In this document: piece by piece, positions 41,031 to 49,511 of the stretch
Layout of the letters: each line of letters opens with the position of its first letter
Position numbering within the stretch: the first letter of the stretch is position 1
Virus record (IMG/VR): IMGVR_UViG_3300028840_008186
Span: 28,222 to 92,221 of that record
Reading direction: 5' to 3' (one strand)
DNA: 64,000 nucleotides
Source: a virus
Made by a program: the position numbers and the translations under genes
The notes under the pieces: generated by a model
Databases searched by the model: none
Seen by the model: the letters and a program-made list of their open reading frames with translations, nothing else
Told to the model about the DNA's origin: nothing

Positions 41031-42043
41031 AAAGAGCAGATCTGTTGGAAGCCCTGGAGCGAGTAGCCCCGGGATTAGCTCAGAAAGAAAGCATTGAACA
41101 AGGCGATTGTTATGTGTTCCTCGGAGATCGAGTCGTGACCTTCAATGATGAAGTAGCGGTTTCGTTCCCTATTGATATCGGTTTCGAAGGAGCCGTCAAC
41201 GCCAAGAAACTATATGAACTTGTGAAGCGGATGAAAACCAAAGAAATCACTCTAACCCCCAGCAAAGAGGAGCTGAAAATCAAGGGCGGCAAGGGCAAGG
41301 GTGGTATCCGGCTCCAGGAAAGTATTGCCCTCCCTATCGATGAGTTCAAAGGGGAGAAGGAGTGGGTGCCCTGTCCCCACGGCTTTCCTAAAGCCCTCCG
41401 GTTCGTTTTGTTCACCGTGAGCCAAGAGGAGCATCTGGGAGTTTGTACTGGAGTTCACGTGAGCGATACCTTCATGGAATCGACTGATAACTTCCGCGTG
41501 ACCCGAAAGTATTATGAAGACCTGGAAATGCCTTTCGAGGACTTTGTGCTTCCCTCCGGATCTGCCAAGCACCTAACCAACTACGACTTAGGCGAGATCT
41601 ACGTTGACGGTTCGTGGGCGCACTTCCGAGCGTTAGACAATACTGAGATCTCCGCTCGAATCTACAACGAAGAATATCCGAACTTGGACCGGTTCATCGA
41701 TACAAAGGGCGGCGCTTGTATAGCTTTGCCTGATAACTTTCTGGAACTGGTAGCCAGAGCGGGGGTCTTCTCCGAGATGGACGAATCTCAGCCCTTGGAA
41801 AAGGTAAAGGTATCCCTCACCGATGACAAGATAACCGTTCGAGGCCGGAACGAACAAGGGTGGTTTGAAGAAGCGGCATCGACGGAGTACGATGGAGCGG
41901 ATATTGACTTTATCTCTTCCCCAAAGCATTTGGCCGAAATGTACGCGGTGACCCCCAATCTGCGGATCATTGATGATAGGATCGTCTTCGAGAAGGAAGA
42001 TGATTTTGTTTATATCACGGCCATGATTCAAGAAGACGACTAA
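41015..42043 (+). CDS. dnaN: DNA polymerase sliding clamp
   Basis: A 342-residue three-domain-sized beta-clamp-like processivity factor. ATG 41015 follows GGGAGGTG; an ATG at 41027 is possible. Repeated clamp-like strands occur (VVTFNDEVAVSFPID; KVKVSLTDDKITVRGRN; DFVYITAMI at the C terminus, where DnaN ends in similar hydrophobics). Size and location near clamp loader and polymerase genes support it. It tethers polymerase to DNA. Confidence 0.7.
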   Translation: MGGKMKRADLLEALERVAPGLAQKESIEQGDCYVFLGDRVVTFNDEVAVSFPIDIGFEGAVNAKKLYELVKRMKTKEITLTPSKEELKIKGGKGKGGIRLQESIALPIDEFKGEKEWVPCPHGFPKALRFVLFTVSQEEHLGVCTGVHVSDTFMESTDNFRVTRKYYEDLEMPFEDFVLPSGSAKHLTNYDLGEIYVDGSWAHFRALDNTEISARIYNEEYPNLDRFIDTKGGACIALPDNFLELVARAGVFSEMDESQPLEKVKVSLTDDKITVRGRNEQGWFEEAASTEYDGADIDFISSPKHLAEMYAVTPNLRIIDDRIVFEKEDDFVYITAMIQEDD

Positions 42044-42049
42044 CCAAAA

Positions 42050-42125
42050 GCGGTGGTGGTGTAACTGGTAGCATACTTGGCCCCCAGCTAAGAGGTGTCG
42101 GTTCGAGTCCGATCCTGCCGCTCCA
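42050..42125 (+). tRNA. tRNA-Gly(CCC)-like gene
   Basis: 76 bases with cloverleaf potential: acceptor GCGGTGG with CTGCCGC (two wobbles), T discriminator and encoded CCA as in bacterial tRNA-Gly. T arm GTCGG-TTCGAGT-CCGAT; anticodon stem CTTGG with CTAAG and loop CCCCCAG, giving anticodon CCC. Odd points: C instead of U at position 33, a four-base variable loop, and one unpaired C between T stem and acceptor. Lies between the clamp and TS-like genes. Confidence 0.7.
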
Positions 42126-42142
42126 ATCCGAAAGGAAAGGCA

Positions 42143-42865
42143 ATGGAATTGAAACCTGTATATTTGGAAGCAAGGGACATACCGGATGCTTGGTTCCGGT
42201 TGATATACGCCCTGGTAGACGGGGCTGGATTTTCCTATGGCATAGACCAAGGCTCTTTTCAAAACGAGTTCAAGCGCCTTGAATTCGATTGGGTTACTGT
42301 TTACATCAAATTCCCCCATGGAGAGTGCCGACCAGTATTAAATCCTGCTTTGGGTCTGTCCGACCCAATCCCGCCAGATTTCGATATTGGATCCTACGCA
42401 GCGGACTACATCTTGACCGGAAACAAAAAGCCAGACGAGGCCTATACTTACGGACAGCGCCTGTCTAATTACAACTTAAACGCGGGCTCCTTCGACCAGA
42501 TCCTATATTGGGTTGATAAGTTGAAGAAGGCCCCGCGTACCAACCAGGCTATTATGACCATAGCCGTTCCAGAGGACGGACTGCTCGAGGACCCTCCTTG
42601 TCTGCGTCATATTGATATGAGAATACGGGAGGGCGTTCTGATCTTCTATCCGTACTTTCGATCCTGGGACCTGTGGAGTGGCTTCCCGGCGAACCTCGGG
42701 GGTATTTCGATCCTCCAGCAGTTCATGGCGGAGGAGATCGGGGTAGAAGCGGGGCCTATGATTTGCTCCAGTAAGGGCTTGCATTTGTATTCATATGTAT
42801 GGGAATTCTCAGCACAGATCCGAGGCCGGAACGTAGGTGAGTTCTTGAAAGAGGTGGCTGCATGA
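42143..42865 (+). CDS. Thymidylate synthase homologue (TS or dUMP hydroxymethylase)
   Basis: A 240-residue protein; ATG 42143 after GAAAGGAAAGG. The TS core is visible: YGQR (103-106), catalytic Cys153 in DPPCLRHID, RSWD (173-176, phosphate-binding Arg) and GFPANL with Asn184, the residue selecting dUMP over dCMP. It resembles the short archaeal-type ThyA. In phages such homologues either make dTMP or, as in SPO1, hydroxymethyl-dUMP. Sequence alone does not decide, but dCMP deaminase and nucleotide-pool hydrolases are present. Confidence 0.8.
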   Translation: MELKPVYLEARDIPDAWFRLIYALVDGAGFSYGIDQGSFQNEFKRLEFDWVTVYIKFPHGECRPVLNPALGLSDPIPPDFDIGSYAADYILTGNKKPDEAYTYGQRLSNYNLNAGSFDQILYWVDKLKKAPRTNQAIMTIAVPEDGLLEDPPCLRHIDMRIREGVLIFYPYFRSWDLWSGFPANLGGISILQQFMAEEIGVEAGPMICSSKGLHLYSYVWEFSAQIRGRNVGEFLKEVAA

Positions 42866-44091
42866 AAGGATTCTTTAGTACGTCAGAGATAAGAAAACCA
42901 AAGAAGACTATTACCAGTCCTCAATGCGGCAGGTGCGGCCTACATAAAGAATGCCGATCGCCAAAGATGGAGGTGGGTGGTAAAAAGGAAATCCCCATCT
43001 ACTGGTTTGCTGAGGCCCCGGGAGCCCTCGAGGATAAACGGGGCACTCAACTTTGCGGCAAGGCCGGGAAGTACCTCCGGCGGATGGTCGAACGGATTGC
43101 CGATATTGATATTGAGGATTGCTTTAAGGACAACGCCGTTCGATGCCGACCGCCAGAGAATCGAGATCCCAAGGATCATGAGATCGAATGCTGCCGCCCG
43201 AACGCAATTAAATCGATCAAAGAAGCCCAGCCCCATATCATAATACCGATGGGTACTTATGCGAACCTAAGCTTATTGAAGCATACTTTCAAGAAGGACA
43301 TCGGTACTGTTTCCAAATGGCAAGGGGCGACGATCCCAGACTATACTTTCAATGCTTGGATATGTCCTACCTTTCATCCATCTTACATCATGAGGGAAAC
43401 CACTCCTGCATCGGCCAAAGTCATAATGGAACGCGATATTGCTAGGGCCGCAAGGTTATTAGAGGTCCCTTTACCGGAGTGGCGAGATGATGAGAAATGC
43501 GTAGAGATATTGAAGCATCCGGATGAGATCCGAGCGTATATCAAGGAACTGATCCGATCTAAACATACCTACCCTTTTGCCGCGTTCGATTACGAAACCA
43601 CTGGTTTAAAACCTCATAGGAAAGGGCATGATATCAAGTGCGTCTCTATTTGTACTGAGGCCTACCGATCGGTAGCGTTTCCTATGCTGGATGAGATACG
43701 CCCCGTCTTCAAGAAGTTCCTACGAGATCCGGACATTTGGAAAGTAGCGCAAAACCTTAAGTTTGAGGAAGCCTGGTCGCGGGTCATATTAGGACAGGAG
43801 GTAGCCGGATGGTTATTTGATACTATGGTAGGTTCTCATATACTTGACCACCGAGAGAATATTACTTCTCTCAAACACCAAGTCTACCGTCGATACGGAG
43901 TAGCAGATTACGACTCCCACCTCAATTCCTTATTGAAAGGGACGAAACCGGGAGCCAATGCTTTCAACCAGATTGAAAAGATAGCGATCCGCGACCTATT
44001 GATTTATTGCGGACTGGACGCGCTTTACGAATACAGATTAGCCCTAGACGAAATGGAGGAACTCAGACCAAAATGGATAGAGCGACGATAG
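42862..44091 (+). CDS. UDG-like domain fused to PolA-type 3'-5' exonuclease
   Basis: A 409-residue protein. Residues about 18-195 resemble a family 4 uracil-DNA glycosylase: CGRCGLHKEC (Fe-S Cys), APGALEDKRGTQLCGKAGKYL, and PTFHPSY. Residues about 230-400 are a DEDD exonuclease: FDYETTG (ExoI), AQNLKFEEAW (ExoII), YCGLDALYEY (ExoIII). It is the N-terminal part of a split family A polymerase; the polymerase follows with a 19-base overlap. Possibly recognises uracil or a modified base during proofreading; inference. Confidence 0.8.
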   Translation: MKGFFSTSEIRKPKKTITSPQCGRCGLHKECRSPKMEVGGKKEIPIYWFAEAPGALEDKRGTQLCGKAGKYLRRMVERIADIDIEDCFKDNAVRCRPPENRDPKDHEIECCRPNAIKSIKEAQPHIIIPMGTYANLSLLKHTFKKDIGTVSKWQGATIPDYTFNAWICPTFHPSYIMRETTPASAKVIMERDIARAARLLEVPLPEWRDDEKCVEILKHPDEIRAYIKELIRSKHTYPFAAFDYETTGLKPHRKGHDIKCVSICTEAYRSVAFPMLDEIRPVFKKFLRDPDIWKVAQNLKFEEAWSRVILGQEVAGWLFDTMVGSHILDHRENITSLKHQVYRRYGVADYDSHLNSLLKGTKPGANAFNQIEKIAIRDLLIYCGLDALYEYRLALDEMEELRPKWIERR

Positions 44092-45473
44092 AAGCCAATT
44101 ATTGTACGCCGCTAATGGTTGAGCCGACTACCCAATATGCGTACCGGTTCTTCCATGAAGGTATTTTAGCCCTGGCTGACGTGGAGCAAAACGGCATACG
44201 CATAGATGTGCCTAAGGCCAAGGAAGCTTACAAACAAGCTGGCAAAGACATAGATCGCCTTATGGATAAATTGGGAGACCATGAGGCTATGAAAGAGTGG
44301 AAGAAACAATACAAAAACAATGTCAATTTTGACTCCGATACCCAATTAAAAAAGGTACTGAAGAAGTTCGTCGGAGAGGACGTACCGAAGGCCGACGCGG
44401 AGACACTGAAGAAACTTGATTATGATAAGAAGTTCATATTAGACTTCATTCAAATCAGAAAGAAAAAGAAGCTCAGAAATACTTACCTCAACAGTATACT
44501 CCGTGAGACAGTAGATGGATGGCTCCATCCGTTCTTTCATCTACATATAGCGCGATCCTTTCGTTCTTCCTCTTCCGATCCCAACTTCCAGAACATGCCT
44601 AGCCGTGACTACGCAATGATGCAGATCGTGCGCTCGGTTATTCTAGGATGGCCTGGCCACCACTTGGTCGAGTTGGATTATTCAGGCGTTGAAGTCTCGA
44701 CCAGCTGTTGGTACCACCAAGACCCTGTGATGTTAGAATACCAAGCGGATCCAATCGCCAACGATATGCATGGCGATATGGGCGTTCAGTTATATAAACT
44801 GGATACGCTGGATAAACATGATAGTCTTGAGAAACACATCAGAAAGTGTGCTAAGAATTCCTTCGTGTTTCCTCAATTCTATGGAGATTATTATGTAAAA
44901 TGCGCGCAGAACCTTTGGGGGGATATCAATAAGTATGATCTCCATCTTCGGGATAATACGCCTCTCAAGCGGCACTTGTCCTCGAAGGGTATCAAAAACT
45001 ATAAGCAGTTCGAAAAGCACGTGCAGGAGGTCGAGAAGGATTTTTGGGGTAGGCGCTTTAAGGTATACCAAGAATGGAAAGACGCAACTTGGGAGAAATA
45101 TCTCAAGAATGGTTACGTTCAGTACCTAAACGGGTTTGTAGCCTCCGGTATGCTACGATATAATCAAGCAACCAACCTCCCCATTCAAGGCCTCGCGTTC
45201 CACGCGCTGCTTTGGAGCTTGATTAGAATAAACAATAAACTCAAGGCTGAGGGATGGGAGTCCCGGATCGTTGGACAAATACATGATTCGATTATCGCTA
45301 CGGTAGCTCCCCACGAACTACAAGACTTCCTCGGTATGGCTAACAAGGTTATGACCCGCGACCTGCCGAAGGAATGGTCTTTTATTAACACGCCTCTGGA
45401 AATAGAGGCGGATTGCGCGGAGGTTGATGCGCCATGGAGTACGAAGGAAGAAATCGCCCTGCCCTCTGTATAG
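44073..45473 (+). CDS. polA: DNA polymerase I, polymerase domain
   Basis: A 466-residue family A polymerase domain encoded separately from its exonuclease. Motif A is VELDYSGVE (normally DYSQIE), motif B is in KCAKNSFVFPQFYGDYY, and motif C is GQIHDSII (usually HDE). The catalytic Asp residues in A and C are retained; the Gln-to-Gly and Glu-to-Ser changes are unusual. ATG 44073 overlaps the exonuclease gene. It works with the clamp and clamp loader. Confidence 0.88.
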   Translation: MDRATIEANYCTPLMVEPTTQYAYRFFHEGILALADVEQNGIRIDVPKAKEAYKQAGKDIDRLMDKLGDHEAMKEWKKQYKNNVNFDSDTQLKKVLKKFVGEDVPKADAETLKKLDYDKKFILDFIQIRKKKKLRNTYLNSILRETVDGWLHPFFHLHIARSFRSSSSDPNFQNMPSRDYAMMQIVRSVILGWPGHHLVELDYSGVEVSTSCWYHQDPVMLEYQADPIANDMHGDMGVQLYKLDTLDKHDSLEKHIRKCAKNSFVFPQFYGDYYVKCAQNLWGDINKYDLHLRDNTPLKRHLSSKGIKNYKQFEKHVQEVEKDFWGRRFKVYQEWKDATWEKYLKNGYVQYLNGFVASGMLRYNQATNLPIQGLAFHALLWSLIRINNKLKAEGWESRIVGQIHDSIIATVAPHELQDFLGMANKVMTRDLPKEWSFINTPLEIEADCAEVDAPWSTKEEIALPSV

Positions 45474-45724
45474 GAGGGCCATTGGACGGGCAGTGGAGAG
45501 CTGAACAAAGTGAGTTCTTAGAGGTCCCAATATGGAAAGAGCTTCCGTTTGTAAAATTGGATCCGCCCCCAGGAGCGATAATAGATGAGGCTACTCCGGC
45601 AGTGGAAATCGTTCATTACAAGCGTTACCATTTCGGTCCTTACGCAGATGTATTTGTAGCCACCGATTTGAAATTCGATGAAGCAATGGATCGATTGCTA
45701 AAATACTATCGGCCCATAAAATAA
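45434..45724 (+). CDS. Conserved phage protein (GGPLDGQ type)
   Basis: A 96-residue protein starting inside the polymerase 3' end. LCIGGPLDGQW near residue 11 is a motif common in short uncharacterised phage and prophage proteins; the remaining strands are aromatic. Unknown function. Confidence 0.65.
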   Translation: MEYEGRNRPALCIGGPLDGQWRAEQSEFLEVPIWKELPFVKLDPPPGAIIDEATPAVEIVHYKRYHFGPYADVFVATDLKFDEAMDRLLKYYRPIK

Positions 45725-45755
45725 GGAGGCGCAGAATGGAAGGAGAAGACGAATA

Positions 45756-46076
45756 ATGGGATTTATAAGAGAACATGTAGTCAAACGATTGACCCGCAGC
45801 TCCAAGTGGCCAAAGGTCCGTAAGGAATATATCAAGAACCATCCGGAGTGCGAAGCTTGTGGCCGGACAGACGGGCTGGAGGTCCATCATGTTAGACCCT
45901 TTCACACACATCCCGAATTGGAGCTGGAGGAATGCAACCTCATGACTCTTTGCGATAAGGGAATGAAATGCCATTTTACCTTCGGTCATTTAGGGCATTG
46001 GAAGTGCTGGAACCCATTGGTAGAGAGCCACGCAGCAGCGTTCATAGCGCGGGTCAAAAAGAGGAGGTGTTCCTAA
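45756..46076 (+). CDS. HNH endonuclease
   Basis: A 106-residue HNH nuclease: CEACG zinc ligands (about 31-35), EVHHVRPFH with the catalytic His, LEECNLMTLC, then a final KCHFTFGH. The start overlaps a seven-codon minicistron (45736-45756) that carries the SD. Could be a packaging-associated or homing nuclease; it is not near the terminase. Confidence 0.8.
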   Translation: MGFIREHVVKRLTRSSKWPKVRKEYIKNHPECEACGRTDGLEVHHVRPFHTHPELELEECNLMTLCDKGMKCHFTFGHLGHWKCWNPLVESHAAAFIARVKKRRCS

Positions 46077-46171
46077 TGAAAAACGCAATGATCACAATAG
46101 GTCTTTTGGCGTTCAGTGGCTTTATAGCAGTATCGGCAGTGTACGGTATAGTCAGATTCTTTATGGAGTAA
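46076..46171 (+). CDS. 31-residue membrane peptide
   Basis: ATG overlaps the HNH stop (TAATG). Encodes MKNAM then a hydrophobic helix (ITIGLLAFSGFIAVSAVYGIV) and a short charged tail: one transmembrane segment. GAGGAGGTG lies upstream. Function unknown. Confidence 0.5.
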   Translation: MKNAMITIGLLAFSGFIAVSAVYGIVRFFME

Positions 46172-46181
46172 AGGAGGAGTA

Positions 46182-47114
46182 ATGAGTTTATATAACACTT
46201 ACAGGCCTACTAGCTTAGAGGAAATACAGGGAAATACTAGCGCCAAGCGGTCCCTTTCCAGTATAATAGAACGTGGCGAGATACCGCACGCTGTGCTACT
46301 ACAGGGACCAAGGGGATGCGGCAAAACTACCTTGGCACGGATAATGGCGAAGGAACTGAAATGCGATACTATTGATCCAGCGCACTCCATGGACTTGCAA
46401 GAATTAGACATTGGGAGCTTCGGCGGCGTGGCTGAAGTAAAGTCTCTCAAGCGCAAGGTCTACCACAAGCCTATGAACGGTCCCGTCAGGGTCTGGATAT
46501 TAGATGAGGCGCACGGTTTGAAATCAGAACAGGCCCGGAACGCTATGCTCAAGGTCTTGGAAGAGCCGCCTTCATATGTCTATTTCTTTCTATGCACTAC
46601 CGATCCGCAGAAGCTCACCGCGACAATCAAGAGCCGGTGTACCCCTATCTCTGTAGGACCCCTCAATGAGAAACAAACTATCCGTTGGTTAAAGAAGATT
46701 TGCCAATTAGAGCAAACGAAAGTGCCTAATTCGGTGCTTCGAGAAGTATATAATGCTTCGCTAGGGCATCCGAGAGACGCGCTGTCCATACTGGAAACCA
46801 TTCTAGGATTGGATCCTGAGGACATGGAAGGCGCTGCCCTAGAAGAGGCATCCAAACGGAATGCTGGGATTGAACTGGCCCGGGCCATTTGGAAAGGCGA
46901 AGATTGGGAGGTGATAGCCTCAATCCTCAAAGGCATAGATGAAGAACCCGAAACAGTTCGACGTATTTGTATGGGATATTTCAATACAATCCTTCTGTCG
47001 GGGAATGAAGCGGCGGCGGTGGCTATGGAACCTTTTTATGAAAAGAACACCTTCGATTGCGGAAAGCCCGGGCTTACTATGATGGCTTTCGCCGCATACA
47101 AAGACCTTCAGTAG
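46182..47114 (+). CDS. Clamp loader ATPase (DnaX/RFC-like)
   Basis: A 310-residue AAA+ protein that opens the sliding clamp. YRPTSLEEIQG start, GPRGCGKTT (Walker A, about 42-50), VWILDEAH (Walker B), IKSRCT (sensor 1/SRC). It is close to the minimal clamp-loader length and has only one loader gene in the window, so it may form a homo-oligomer or need another subunit. SD AAAGGAGGAG. Confidence 0.85.
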   Translation: MSLYNTYRPTSLEEIQGNTSAKRSLSSIIERGEIPHAVLLQGPRGCGKTTLARIMAKELKCDTIDPAHSMDLQELDIGSFGGVAEVKSLKRKVYHKPMNGPVRVWILDEAHGLKSEQARNAMLKVLEEPPSYVYFFLCTTDPQKLTATIKSRCTPISVGPLNEKQTIRWLKKICQLEQTKVPNSVLREVYNASLGHPRDALSILETILGLDPEDMEGAALEEASKRNAGIELARAIWKGEDWEVIASILKGIDEEPETVRRICMGYFNTILLSGNEAAAVAMEPFYEKNTFDCGKPGLTMMAFAAYKDLQ

Positions 47115-47124
47115 GAGGTATCTA

Positions 47125-47649
47125 ATGGCTCAATCACTTTCGGAAGCAGAACTCAAGAAAACCGTAAACACTTTCAAAGAGACAGGATCCAAAAAGGAGG
47201 CGGCAAGAAAGCTGGGTATACGACCTAAAACCGTAACACAGCGTCTCACTACGGCATGCCGAAAAGGTTTAACTTCCATGTCCGAACTGAGACAAAAGCC
47301 GACTCAATCTTGCTCCCTCGGATCCTCCTCTGTTATGAATCGGGAGCAATTTATGACCAAATATGACATTAGGACCCGTCAAGAAGCCGCCATCAAAGAA
47401 GGCGTTAAGCGCCTTAAAGAAATGGCGAATGATCGACCGGAAGACGACCCCATCCTCGGCGACCAGGAATTCAAACAGGAGTGCTGTGGAGGAGTATTGT
47501 CCCAAGGATTTCGTTCCGTTGCGGAACAAAGGGAATTTCTGCAGTATCAATTCAAGGTCGGCGAGAAGGTATTTTGGACTACGCCGAGGACAAAGAAGTG
47601 GGCCTTGGCCAACGTGAGCAGAGCGAGGGATCTAAATGACGTCACGTAA
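47125..47649 (+). CDS. HTH DNA-binding protein
   Basis: A 174-residue protein with a TAGGAGG SD. Residues 17-40 (KETGSKKEAARKLGIRPKTVTQRL) are a helix-turn-helix. The C-terminal region is helical with a Cys pair (ECCGG). It overlaps the phosphoesterase gene by 14 bases; such HTH-phosphoesterase pairs occur in other phages. Probably regulatory or targeting the downstream enzyme to DNA. Confidence 0.65.
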   Translation: MAQSLSEAELKKTVNTFKETGSKKEAARKLGIRPKTVTQRLTTACRKGLTSMSELRQKPTQSCSLGSSSVMNREQFMTKYDIRTRQEAAIKEGVKRLKEMANDRPEDDPILGDQEFKQECCGGVLSQGFRSVAEQREFLQYQFKVGEKVFWTTPRTKKWALANVSRARDLNDVT

Positions 47650-48670
47650 TGAGTTCAAGCACGAACATGATCCCAATCCGAAAGAAACCGCTTTAAGGAA
47701 CTATGTTAAGAAGCTGGAGAAGGAGAACTCAGCTCTTAAGCGGCAGATCGGAACAGATGAATCGTTATTCGATTGTATCAAATGCGCTCTTCATTCATTC
47801 CCACCCCCAGAGAAAGTCAAGTATGACAAGCCTAAACTAGGCCATGACGAAACCCATGCGGTTCTCGTAACAACTGATCAACATGCAGAGGAAACCGTCT
47901 TGGCGGAGGAGATGGAAGGACTTGCTTCATACAACTGGGCTACTTTCTTGGATCGAATGGATGCTACCACAAGGAAGGCCTTAGAACTTGTGAACATAGC
48001 AAGACAGGCTGGTCCAGTGCGCTACCTGGACATTTTCAGTTTAGGAGATTGGTTCTGCGGTAAGATCCAACCTCAAGAAGGGGCCTATGCAGTGGAGATG
48101 CCTATGCCAGTAGCTGTGCCTTCTGTTGCAAAGGTATTCGCCAAGATGATCGTAGGACTATCTGCCCATTTCGAAAAGATCCGGGTACATTGCATATGCG
48201 GCAATCATGGCAGGGACGGGAAGAAGCCTGTATTCAAAATGACCGCCGACCGTAACTGGGACATGTCGGCGTACCTGATGGCCCAAGCTTTGACAGAGCA
48301 ATGCGAGAACGTCGAGTGGAATCTCCCACGATCGATTATGACCGTGGTAGATATTATGGGGTGGAATTGCCTGTTGACTCATAGCGGTGAAGTAAACATG
48401 AATAATCGCACTCCATACTACCCGATCGAATCGACTTTTGACATGGAGTACAAAGCCCGAGCCGGAACTGATAAAGAATTCAAATATGTATTTACCGGCC
48501 ACTGGCACCACCGCGCAGTGCTCGACGATTCTATCTTTCTGTGCCCTAGCATGATCGGCCCAAGTCAGTTTAGCAGGTTCAAACTGCACAAAAGAGCAGC
48601 CCCCGCGCAGCTACTTGGGTTCTTCTCTGAAAAGCTAGGCCTGATTGAGGAGCGGAAGATTATGCTATAA
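47636..48670 (+). CDS. Metallophosphoesterase
   Basis: A 344-residue calcineurin-like phosphoesterase. Metal-binding motifs in order: TTDQHAEE (D-x-H), SLGDWF (GD), CGNHGR (GNH), LLTHSGE (H) and TGHWHHR (GHxH). An N-terminal ~60-residue coiled coil precedes it. Substrate unknown: DNA ends, cyclic nucleotides or phosphoproteins are possible. Coupled to the HTH gene. Confidence 0.78.
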   Translation: MTSRNEFKHEHDPNPKETALRNYVKKLEKENSALKRQIGTDESLFDCIKCALHSFPPPEKVKYDKPKLGHDETHAVLVTTDQHAEETVLAEEMEGLASYNWATFLDRMDATTRKALELVNIARQAGPVRYLDIFSLGDWFCGKIQPQEGAYAVEMPMPVAVPSVAKVFAKMIVGLSAHFEKIRVHCICGNHGRDGKKPVFKMTADRNWDMSAYLMAQALTEQCENVEWNLPRSIMTVVDIMGWNCLLTHSGEVNMNNRTPYYPIESTFDMEYKARAGTDKEFKYVFTGHWHHRAVLDDSIFLCPSMIGPSQFSRFKLHKRAAPAQLLGFFSEKLGLIEERKIML

Positions 48671-48676
48671 GGGGTC

Positions 48677-48763
48677 TTTTTATCCTTAAAAATAAAGATT
48701 TCCTTTATTAAAAACCATTTTATAGCCCTAGTTCAAGACTGGCTAGGGCTATATTTATGGGCG
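48677..48763 (+). repeat. 87-bp intergenic repeat, copy 2
   Basis: Same element as at 34743-34829. Here the stem is TATAGCCCTAG with CTAGGGCTATA, a perfect 11 bp. In copy 1 one pair is changed to G.T, and another loop-proximal position changes to restore pairing, so structure is preserved. Again it fills the gap after a stop codon and ends just before an SD. Confidence 0.75.
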
Positions 48764-48777
48764 AAGGGGGAAAGTAA

Positions 48778-49320
48778 ATGGAAGGCCGCGAATTAAATTA
48801 CCATAAAGATATCAAGATCGATCCCGACGCGCTGGACGTGGAATGGTTAGATCAACCAGACCTCCTTTTGGATTACTCTCTGGCGCAAGATCAAGCTGGG
48901 AAAGAACGGGATGCGAAAAAGGTTGAGTTAGAGAAAGCAGAGCGGCACTTGAAAGAGGAAAAGGCCCGGATTGCTTTGGATATGAAGAAAAACCCGGAAG
49001 ACTACGATCTTCCTAAAACCAGCGACTCTACCATAGAAGATGCCGTCACTATAGATCCTGATTACAAAACAGCCAAGGATGCATACTTCAAAGCGCTGGA
49101 GGCCTTCAACGAAGCGAAGGATAACTTCAATCGGATATACTCCGCTACCAAGTCCATAGAAGGCAGAAAAGCCTCTCTCGAGAACCTAGTCAAGCTTCTC
49201 GGCCAGCGGTACTTCGCCGCTCCTAATGCGGAGAGGAACTTGAAAGACGAACACTACAAACGGACTGCCCAGACCAAGAAGATGGCGAGAGAAAAGATCA
49301 AAGCGCGGAGGACTAAATGA
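48778..49320 (+). CDS. Coiled-coil protein upstream of SSB
   Basis: A 180-residue, highly charged helical protein with a GAAGGGGG SD. Coiled coil at about 40-80 and 95-160. It lies in the recombination-replication run, before SSB and RecA. Recombination mediators such as UvsY are similar in size and helicity, but no sequence match is claimed. Ends ARRTK because these codons form the SD of the next gene. Confidence 0.65.
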   Translation: MEGRELNYHKDIKIDPDALDVEWLDQPDLLLDYSLAQDQAGKERDAKKVELEKAERHLKEEKARIALDMKKNPEDYDLPKTSDSTIEDAVTIDPDYKTAKDAYFKALEAFNEAKDNFNRIYSATKSIEGRKASLENLVKLLGQRYFAAPNAERNLKDEHYKRTAQTKKMAREKIKARRTK

Positions 49321-49511
49321 ATTGGTACCACTGGGCGCTACTAGCGGTGGCATTGTTATTCTTTATACCAGCTGTAGTGCATATGTGTATGTTTATGGGG
49401 GCCACCGGCTTTTACAAAGCCAAGTCCCAATACGTTAAGGACTTTTTAAAAGGAGGAGTGAGTCATGGGGAAGATGAGCGCAAGAACAAAGAAGAGAGCC
49501 CAAGAGAATAA
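49317..49511 (+). CDS. Small membrane protein
   Basis: A 64-residue protein; ATG overlaps the previous stop with GGAGGACTAA upstream. One or two transmembrane segments (WALLAVALLFFIPAVVHMCMFMG), then a charged tail. It overlaps the SSB gene by 47 bases. Unknown role. Confidence 0.6.
   Translation: MNWYHWALLAVALLFFIPAVVHMCMFMGATGFYKAKSQYVKDFLKGGVSHGEDERKNKEESPRE

Noticed and set aside
44073-44091. Frameshift explaining the split DNA polymerase
   Set aside because: The downstream frame has a usable ATG and the overlap is the short coupled type seen throughout, so two genes are more likely than an error.
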